The notes beneath the pieces were generated by a model. That model did not search any database and was not told the DNA's origin. It worked only from the letters and a program-made list of their open reading frames with translations. Of a DNA stretch of 64,000 bases, positions 59,612 through 64,000 are shown piece after piece. The DNA is taken from the NCBI RefSeq assembly GCF_004153545.1, contig NZ_SDVA01000014.1:27534-91533 (forward strand), written 5' to 3'. This DNA is from Serinicoccus sediminis. GTDB lineage: Bacteria > Actinomycetota > Actinomycetes > Actinomycetales > Dermatophilaceae. The position numbers were made by a program, and so were the translations under genes. Position 1 is the first letter of the stretch; each line of letters starts with the position of its first letter.

Positions 59612-60298
59612 TTATCCAAGGGGTTCATTCTGCGGGCACCGTTCCTCCACCTCGGACCACTCGACGTCACTTGACGCGATCTGGTCGTAAACCTGGGCCC
59701 CGGGAACCCAGCCCATACCCTGTCCGGCCAGGAAGGTCTCCAACGACGGGGGCGTGCTGACCGTGAAACCGAACTCCGCCACGCACGGCACGTACTCCTC
59801 GACGAGATACTCGTAGTGGGCTGTGAGGGAATCTTCCACGGGCACGTTGGCGTATTCTGGGGCTACCGGATACTGCGCATCACAGATGTACTGATCAAGG
59901 TTGAGAGCGTCCTGCTGCTCGACCGGGACCTCGCGGATGGTGATGCCGCCGTCCTCGATGTCCACGGGCCAGCCTCGCTCCTGCAGACACTCACCAATCA
60001 GCCGCAGCCCGTCACCCCCGGGAATCGTTTCGCGGACCACCTCCACAGGAGGGGGGTCTTCGATCCCGTACATCACCGCCAGCTCGGCCAAGAACTCCTC
60101 CCGCGTCGAGCCGCCCACCGTCGTGGCGACCTCGTCGTTACCAGCCTCAGATGGTAGGTCGACATTCACGCTAGGACTATCGGGGGTGCACGCTCCAAGA
60201 AGGACGAGAAGGGCCGTCCCAGCACTCATGGATAGAGCCGACGCCAGTTTCGATCTTCCTAGAGACCGGGAAATGGTCGTTGGTGTTGATGTCCCCAT
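59612..60298 (-). CDS. Lipoprotein with paired Cys motifs, paralogue 2
   Basis: 228 residues. The signal peptide ends in LVLLGAC about residue 37, after an unusually long polar N-region. The mature part contains GECLQERGWPVDI, ICDAQYP, YVPCVAEFGFTVSTPPS and a Cys near the C-terminus. The first and third blocks match those of the lipoprotein at 57793-58347, so the two are paralogues now separated by the secreted peptide gene and an ISL3 remnant. Function unknown. Confidence 0.72.
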   Translation of the reverse strand: MGTSTPTTISRSLGRSKLASALSMSAGTALLVLLGACTPDSPSVNVDLPSEAGNDEVATTVGGSTREEFLAELAVMYGIEDPPPVEVVRETIPGGDGLRLIGECLQERGWPVDIEDGGITIREVPVEQQDALNLDQYICDAQYPVAPEYANVPVEDSLTAHYEYLVEEYVPCVAEFGFTVSTPPSLETFLAGQGMGWVPGAQVYDQIASSDVEWSEVEERCPQNEPLG

Positions 60299-60471
60299 AG
60301 TTTCCGACGATACCCCGGCCAGTGCTCATATGCTTCGACGGAGTGGCGCTGGCCTAGAGCGCGCGGCCAGGCCACTGCGACACGGGCACGTTTTGACCGC
60401 CCGCGACTGAGTCGCAGTCATTGTCGCTCAGGTTGCTCTCGACGGTCCGCGGGTGGGCACCAGCACGTGTT

Positions 60472-61674
60472 TCACTTGCGGGGAGATGCCACACCTGCGG
60501 GCAGGCTGATGTCGCGGCTGAGCCGATCGGTGAGGGCCCGGTCGCGCTCGGCGGTGGCGTGCTGGTAGCGCAGGGCGACGGTGACGTCGGTGTGGCCACC
60601 GCGGTGGAGCAGCTCGGCGAGGGTGGCGCCCTGCTCGGCGTACTTGCTCAGGCCGGTGTGCCGCAGGTTGTGAAAGCGGAACCCGGGCCGACCGGCTGCT
60701 TCACGGGCCGCTCGCCACGCCTTGTCGAGGGCAGTCTGCGAGACCCGGGCGCCGCGGGACCCTGCCAGGACCGGCGCGGTGTGGCCGGCGGGGGTGTAGG
60801 TGTCGAGGTGTTCGCGCAGGGCGGGCAGCAGCGCCGCTGGGAGTGCCACCGATCGGACGCTGTCCGCCTTGGGAGGTGTCAGGGCGTTGGCCTTGACGTT
60901 CCACTGCCGGCGGACGTGGAGGACGGCTCGCTGCGGGTTGTCCAGGTGCTCGAGGTCGCGGCGCTGCAGCCCGAGCAGCTCCCCGATCCGCAGAGCGCAC
61001 CATGCGGCCAGGGGGATGGCGATCTGCAGATGAGGGGGCATAGCCTCGGTCATGGCTCGCACCTGCTCCGGTGAGGCGACGTCCCCGTCGTCGTCCTCGG
61101 GGCGGACCCGGCGGTGCTTGGCCGCGGCTGGAAAGTCGAAGCGCTCCAGTCCCCCGGCTCTCGCCTTGACCGCCGCGTTGAGCATCGAGCGCAGGACGAT
61201 CACCGTGTTGGGTGCGACGCCGTTGACCCGGGCCCCGGGGTGGCGTCGCGACGGTCGGCGGGCCAGCGCAGCCAGGTGCTCGGTGACCTGTTCGGTCGTC
61301 AGGTCGACGAGCCTGACCTCACCCAGCTCGGGCAGCACGTGGTTCTTGAGCACCGAGCGGTAGGAGACCACCGTGGCCGGGGAGCGGCGGGGGTCCGCCT
61401 CGAGAGCCGCCAGCCACGTCTGCGCCCACTCCCCCAGTGTCAGGGCCTCCGTCTGGACCCGTACCGTCTGTGACTGCTGCGCCGCGCGACGCTGGGCCGG
61501 GGGCACGAACGTACCTCGGGCCGCGTCGGCCTTGGCGATGTGCAGGGCCGCCTTGGCGTCCGTGAGGGTCTGGAACATGCCGAGGGAGTGGGTTCGACCC
61601 TCGACGTCGACCCGCACGCGATAACGGCCGCGGTACTGCGTGATGCCCCGTGGAAGCCTCGAGCTCGTCGGCAC
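60472..61674 (-). CDS. int: Tyrosine recombinase (site-specific integrase)
   Basis: 400 residues. N-terminal AP2-like arm-binding domain (ITQYRGRYRVRVDVEGRTHS), SAM-like core-binding domain (LTLGEWAQTWLAALEADPRR), and catalytic domain with Arg in ALRIGELLGLQ, the Lys region PPKADSVRSVALP, HNLRHTG, GGHTDVTVALRYQH with the nucleophile Tyr. GTG 61674 has GGAGGAG seven bases upstream. It adjoins the ssrA-side repeat, so it is the integrase that inserted this element. Confidence 0.94.
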   Translation of the reverse strand: MPTSSRLPRGITQYRGRYRVRVDVEGRTHSLGMFQTLTDAKAALHIAKADAARGTFVPPAQRRAAQQSQTVRVQTEALTLGEWAQTWLAALEADPRRSPATVVSYRSVLKNHVLPELGEVRLVDLTTEQVTEHLAALARRPSRRHPGARVNGVAPNTVIVLRSMLNAAVKARAGGLERFDFPAAAKHRRVRPEDDDGDVASPEQVRAMTEAMPPHLQIAIPLAAWCALRIGELLGLQRRDLEHLDNPQRAVLHVRRQWNVKANALTPPKADSVRSVALPAALLPALREHLDTYTPAGHTAPVLAGSRGARVSQTALDKAWRAAREAAGRPGFRFHNLRHTGLSKYAEQGATLAELLHRGGHTDVTVALRYQHATAERDRALTDRLSRDISLPAGVASPRK

Positions 61675-61747
61675 GCGAATACTCCTCCCGACGGGGGAAG
61701 CGTACCGCTAAGTTACCGATGTTTGTGCAGGACAACGAACCCAACCC

Positions 61748-61767
61748 GTGTGACAGCTGTGTGACAG
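61748..61767. promoter_or_regulatory. Candidate integrase arm sites, right end
   Basis: GTGTGACAG is directly repeated at 61748-61756 and 61759-61767, an 11-bp period. It lies between the integrase start and the attachment repeat, and resembles the GTGTCAG pair at the left end. Could also regulate the integrase promoter. Confidence 0.45.
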
Positions 61768-61818
61768 TTTTTCTGGCGTTTCGTGTCTCGACAAGGCCAT
61801 CTGCGTCCCCCAGCACGA

Positions 61819-61856
61819 AGCCCCCGAATCCGCGTCCTTATGCGGATTTCGGGGGC
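61819..61856 (-). terminator. Element-borne ssrA terminator
   Basis: AGCCCCCGA-ATCCGC pairs with GCGGAT-TTCGGGGGCT, one base bulged, around GTCCTTA. It lies 38 bp beyond the tmRNA 3' end on the minus strand. It replaces the original host terminator now found at 41723-41757. Confidence 0.7.
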
Positions 61857-61870
61857 TGAGGTGCGACAAC

Positions 61871-61908
61871 CCGCACAGCGTGAGACACGTGGGTGGAGGT
61901 GGCGGGAA
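61871..61908. repeat. attR: direct repeat within the ssrA 3' end
   Basis: Identical to 41773-41810. Beyond 61908 the sequence continues into the tmRNA T-arm (TCGAACCCGCG), whereas the left copy diverges. The crossover therefore lies in the acceptor stem and last bases of tmRNA, a common target for tyrosine integrases. Confidence 0.88.
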
Positions 61909-62257
61909 TCGAACCCGCGTCCGTTACCGGGAAATCAGGGCTTCTCCGGGTGCAGTGCGCTGTGGATTTTCTCGGCCCCAGGGCTCGCGCGCACACGTTC
62001 CCTGACAGGCCCAGTCGAGTAGAAGTCCCGCGTGATCCCCCGACATGATCACGCAGCAAGTCACCTAGCTGATGCCAGGCACTGAGTCGGTGACGCGCTC
62101 AGGCTGACAGACTTCGGGCTCGCTCAGGCGGCGAGGGCGAAGTCGCTGCGCTTGGAATTGGCAGCTATTGGTTTCGCAAGGAGCGTTGACGAGATGACCT
62201 TGCATCCTCGACCCGCTTCCCCTGAAGTGCCGTGCAACGTCGAAACCGATCACCCCC
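61894..62257 (-). ncRNA. ssrA: tmRNA
   Basis: About 364 nt, rescuing stalled ribosomes with SmpB. The 5' end GGGGGTGATCGGTTTCGACG (62257 leftward) pairs with the 3' acceptor CACCTCC; the T-arm is GGTTCGATTCCCGCC. The resume signal AATAGCT precedes GCC at 62162-62160, giving the tag ANSKRSDFALAA and TGA at 62126-62124. The genomic sequence after the discriminator A is CCC rather than CCA, so the CCA end is completed after transcription. Its 3' end is the integration site of the neighbouring element, and smpB lies 550 bp upstream. Confidence 0.93.
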
Positions 62258-62382
62258 ATGGGGGTGCCTCACGCTGTGCAGTTGTCAACGACCCCGGCTC
62301 GGCCGGGGCCACTCCGTGGAGTCTACGTGGTCCAACGGTGCGACCACCACGCAGATTCCCGGACGCGTGAGAGGCTGCCCGG

Positions 62383-62820
62383 ATGAGCCTCTCCCCCGGG
62401 TCCGTCGACGACACCCATCCGAGCTCAGCCCTGCGGCCCATCGCTGTCGTGGTGGCCGCCATGGCTGGTGGGCTCGTCATGCTGGCGGTCGTCCTGGTGC
62501 TCATCGGTGCCCGGCTCGAGACACCGCCGGCGTGGCAGCTGCTCGTCGTAGGACTCACGACGCTGGGTGCGTGGGCCCTGGCGCTGGGTGCACCCGTGCC
62601 CCGTCGGAGCGGTATGCCGCTCGCGGCGCAGGTGCAGCCGTTCGTCATCCTGCGGGCCGCCGTGCTGGAGACCCCCGCCATGGTCGGGCTCGTCCTGGCC
62701 TTCGTGAGCCAGCCGATGAACCTGCTCGTCTACCTGCTGCCGGCCCTCTTCTCCCTGGCCGGGCTCTGGCTGTTCGCCCACCCGTCCGTGGTCGCCCGTC
62801 GGCTCAGCCGTGCCTCTTGA
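62383..62820 (+). CDS. Integral membrane protein, unknown
   Basis: 145 residues with four predicted transmembrane helices (about 20-42, 50-68, 83-104 and 110-128) and short ends. No family recognised; small four-helix proteins of this kind are frequent next to ssrA-smpB in actinobacteria. It converges with smpB and overlaps its 3' end by 17 bases. Confidence 0.75.
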   Translation: MSLSPGSVDDTHPSSALRPIAVVVAAMAGGLVMLAVVLVLIGARLETPPAWQLLVVGLTTLGAWALALGAPVPRRSGMPLAAQVQPFVILRAAVLETPAMVGLVLAFVSQPMNLLVYLLPALFSLAGLWLFAHPSVVARRLSRAS

Positions 62821-63280
62821 GGTGGGCTGACACCGCGCGCTCGGCCTCGCGCCGGTCCTGCCGCTCGCGCAGGGCCTGACGCTTGTCGTGCATCTTCTTG
62901 CCCTTGGCGAGGGCGATCTCGACCTTGGCCCGTCCGTCCACGAAGTAGAGCGAGAGCGGCACGATGGTGTGCCCCGCCTGCTCGGCCTTCGCGACCAGCT
63001 TGTCGATCTGCTCCCGGTGCAGCAGCAGCTTGCGCCGCCGGCGCGCCGAGTGGTTGGTCCACGTCCCCTGGGTGTACTCCGGGATGTGCACCCCCTCGAG
63101 CCAGAGCTCGCCCTGGTACTGCGTGGCATACCCGTCGACGAGGCTGGCCCGGCCCATCCGCAGGGACTTCACCTCGGTCCCGGTCAGCACGAGACCGGCC
63201 TCGACGGTGTCCTCGATGAGGTACTCGTGTCGGGCCTTCTTGTTGCTGGCGATCAGCTTGCGTCCGGTCTCCTTGGGCAT
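62804..63280 (-). CDS. smpB: SsrA-binding protein
   Basis: 158-residue partner of tmRNA. Full family pattern: [40 protein letters not shown], then [39 protein letters not shown] and [20 protein letters not shown]. Located upstream of ssrA on the same strand and downstream of the M23 peptidase gene. Confidence 0.97.
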   Translation of the reverse strand: MPKETGRKLIASNKKARHEYLIEDTVEAGLVLTGTEVKSLRMGRASLVDGYATQYQGELWLEGVHIPEYTQGTWTNHSARRRRKLLLHREQIDKLVAKAEQAGHTIVPLSLYFVDGRAKVEIALAKGKKMHDKRQALRERQDRREAERAVSAHLKRHG

Positions 63281-63340
63281 GGCCGCCCAAGTCTACGCAA
63301 CGGACGCCGCGCGTTCACCCGGGTTCCCGGGCCGCCGGGC

Positions 63341-64000
63341 TCAGAGCCAGGTGCGCGGGTTGACCGGGGTGCCGTTCTCCCGCGTCTCGAAGTGCAGGTG
63401 GCACCCGGTGGACGAACCCGTGCTTCCGACATACCCCAGGAGCTGTCCTCGGCTCACCGCCTGCCCGGGTGACACCACCGCGGCGCTCTGCATGTGCAGG
63501 TAGCTCGTCGTGAGGTTGACCCCGCGCAGCACACCGTGGTCGATGATCACCGTGTTGCCACCGCCCTCGTCGAAACCGGCGCTGTAGACCACACCGTCGG
63601 CGGCTGCCACCACCGGCGAGCCGCAACCGGGCCCGAAGTCGATCCCGGCGTGCAGCCGCCAGGTCTGGAAGACCGGGTGGAAGCGGTTGCCGAACTCGCT
63701 GGTGATCGGGCCGCCGGCCGGCGCGGACAGCACGCCGCTCGACATCGCCGCGGCGGCCTGACGCTCCTCCTCGGCCTGGCGCGAGGCCCGCTCCTCCGCG
63801 GCCCGGCGCTCCGCAGCCTCCCGGGCAGCGGCCTCCTGGGCCGCCTGCGCGGCCGCCGCCGCCTCGGCCTCGGCGGCCTCCGCCCGGCGCGCCGCCCCAG
63901 CCGGCCCACGCCGAGCCCGCGCTCCACGGGCCCCCACCGACCGCACCCGCCCCCACGCGACCCGCGTGCCGGCGCCACATGCCAGCGCCCCCCCCCCACC
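63341..64000 (-). CDS. M23 family peptidoglycan endopeptidase (5' end outside window)
   Basis: The frame is open to the window edge. An Ala/Glu/Arg-rich coiled coil (AAEAEAAAAAQAAQEAAARE and following) precedes the LytM/M23 domain: ITSEFGNRFHPVF, HAGIDFGPGCGSPVVAAADGVV with HxxxD zinc ligands, and STGCHLHFETREN with HxH. Coiled coil plus M23 just before smpB matches the ftsE-ftsX-M23-smpB order of many Micrococcales, suggesting a division-associated hydrolase activated by FtsEX (inference). The low-complexity C run at 63988-63996 makes the N-terminal frame uncertain. Confidence 0.85.
   Translation of the reverse strand, partial: GGGGALACGAGTRVAWGRVRSVGARGARARRGPAGAARRAEAAEAEAAAAAQAAQEAAAREAAERRAAEERASRQAEEERQAAAAMSSGVLSAPAGGPITSEFGNRFHPVFQTWRLHAGIDFGPGCGSPVVAAADGVVYSAGFDEGGGNTVIIDHGVLRGVNLTTSYLHMQSAAVVSPGQAVSRGQLLGYVGSTGSSTGCHLHFETRENGTPVNPRTWL

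Larger units (their letters stand above)
41773..61908. mobile_element. Integrated element of ~20.1 kb in ssrA
   Basis: Bounded by a perfect 38-bp direct repeat representing the 3' end of tmRNA, with a tyrosine integrase adjoining the ssrA side. Cargo: MntA-HepT, Lsr2, membrane proteins, nested IS3 elements, a MobF relaxase, an exporter with secreted peptide and lipoproteins, and ISL3 remnants. There is no T4SS ATPase, coupling protein or replication gene, so self-transfer is unlikely; mobilisation by a helper is possible through the relaxase. The element supplies a new tmRNA 3' end and terminator, leaving ssrA functional. Confidence 0.85.

Noticed and set aside
41773..61908. Self-transmissible conjugative element (ICE)
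   Set aside because: Only a relaxase is present. No VirB4, VirD4/TraB-type translocase or mating-pair genes were found.
1..64000. CRISPR array
   Set aside because: No regularly spaced short repeats and no cas genes. The only long repeats are the IS copies and the attachment repeat.

Overview
The window is a high-GC actinobacterial chromosome segment. Gene families, GTG starts, short ATGA/GTGA gene overlaps, an Lsr2 homologue, an actinobacterial-type tmRNA tag and an M23 peptidase-smpB-ssrA neighbourhood point to a Micrococcales-like organism (inference; an Intrasporangiaceae/Ornithinimicrobium-like host would fit). Four blocks are visible.

(1) 1-17.1 kb, metabolism. The end of an arsenic operon (ACR3 permease plus two LMW-phosphatase-type arsenate reductases) is followed by a xylan/arabinoxylan locus: CE7 acetyl-xylan esterase, ROK-family (XylR-like) repressor, one cytoplasmic and one secreted GH10 xylanase, LacI regulator, GH51 arabinofuranosidase, GH3 glycosidase, a complete ABC sugar importer and xylose isomerase. 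Polymer is cut outside, oligomers are imported, then debranched and hydrolysed inside, and xylose is isomerised. A near-identical operator lies in front of the cytoplasmic xylanase and xylA, and a 20-bp perfect palindrome overlaps the importer promoter, so two repressors probably split control. A beta-carbonic anhydrase closes the block.

(2) 17.1-21.6 kb, a decayed stretch: two truncated gene remnants joined tail to tail (FN3 protein, class A beta-lactamase-like hydrolase), a frameshifted MecA-like penicillin-binding protein, a small DUF1660-like ORF and a lipoprotein.

(3) 21.6-41.1 kb, a contractile injection system (eCIS/CIS) in one direction: SARP and LuxR-type regulators, Pvc16-like cap protein, AAA+ ATPase, zinc-ribbon membrane protein, two HELVH (DUF4157-like) proteins, sheath, two tube proteins, LysM hub protein, VgrG-like spike, PAAR-like tip, gp25, baseplate J, a tail protein I with an inserted peptidoglycan-binding domain, an Ig-like membrane protein and an M15-like peptidoglycan hydrolase. 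No capsid, terminase, fibre or tape-measure gene is recognisable. This is the most interesting system here, looking like a cytoplasmic or membrane/cell-wall-associated CIS rather than a prophage or a T6SS.

(4) 41.77-61.91 kb, a ~20.1 kb integrated element in the 3' end of ssrA, bounded by a perfect 38-bp direct repeat, with the tyrosine integrase beside the ssrA end. It carries MntA-HepT, Lsr2, small membrane proteins, an IS3 element interrupted by a second IS3 element with a truncated tandem copy, a MobF relaxase-helicase-TOPRIM protein, an MFP/ABC/FtsX-type exporter, a small secreted peptide, two paralogous Cys-containing lipoproteins and ISL3 debris. No T4SS or coupling protein is seen, so it is at most mobilizable. 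Beyond it lie ssrA (tmRNA), a membrane protein, smpB and an M23 peptidase running off the window.
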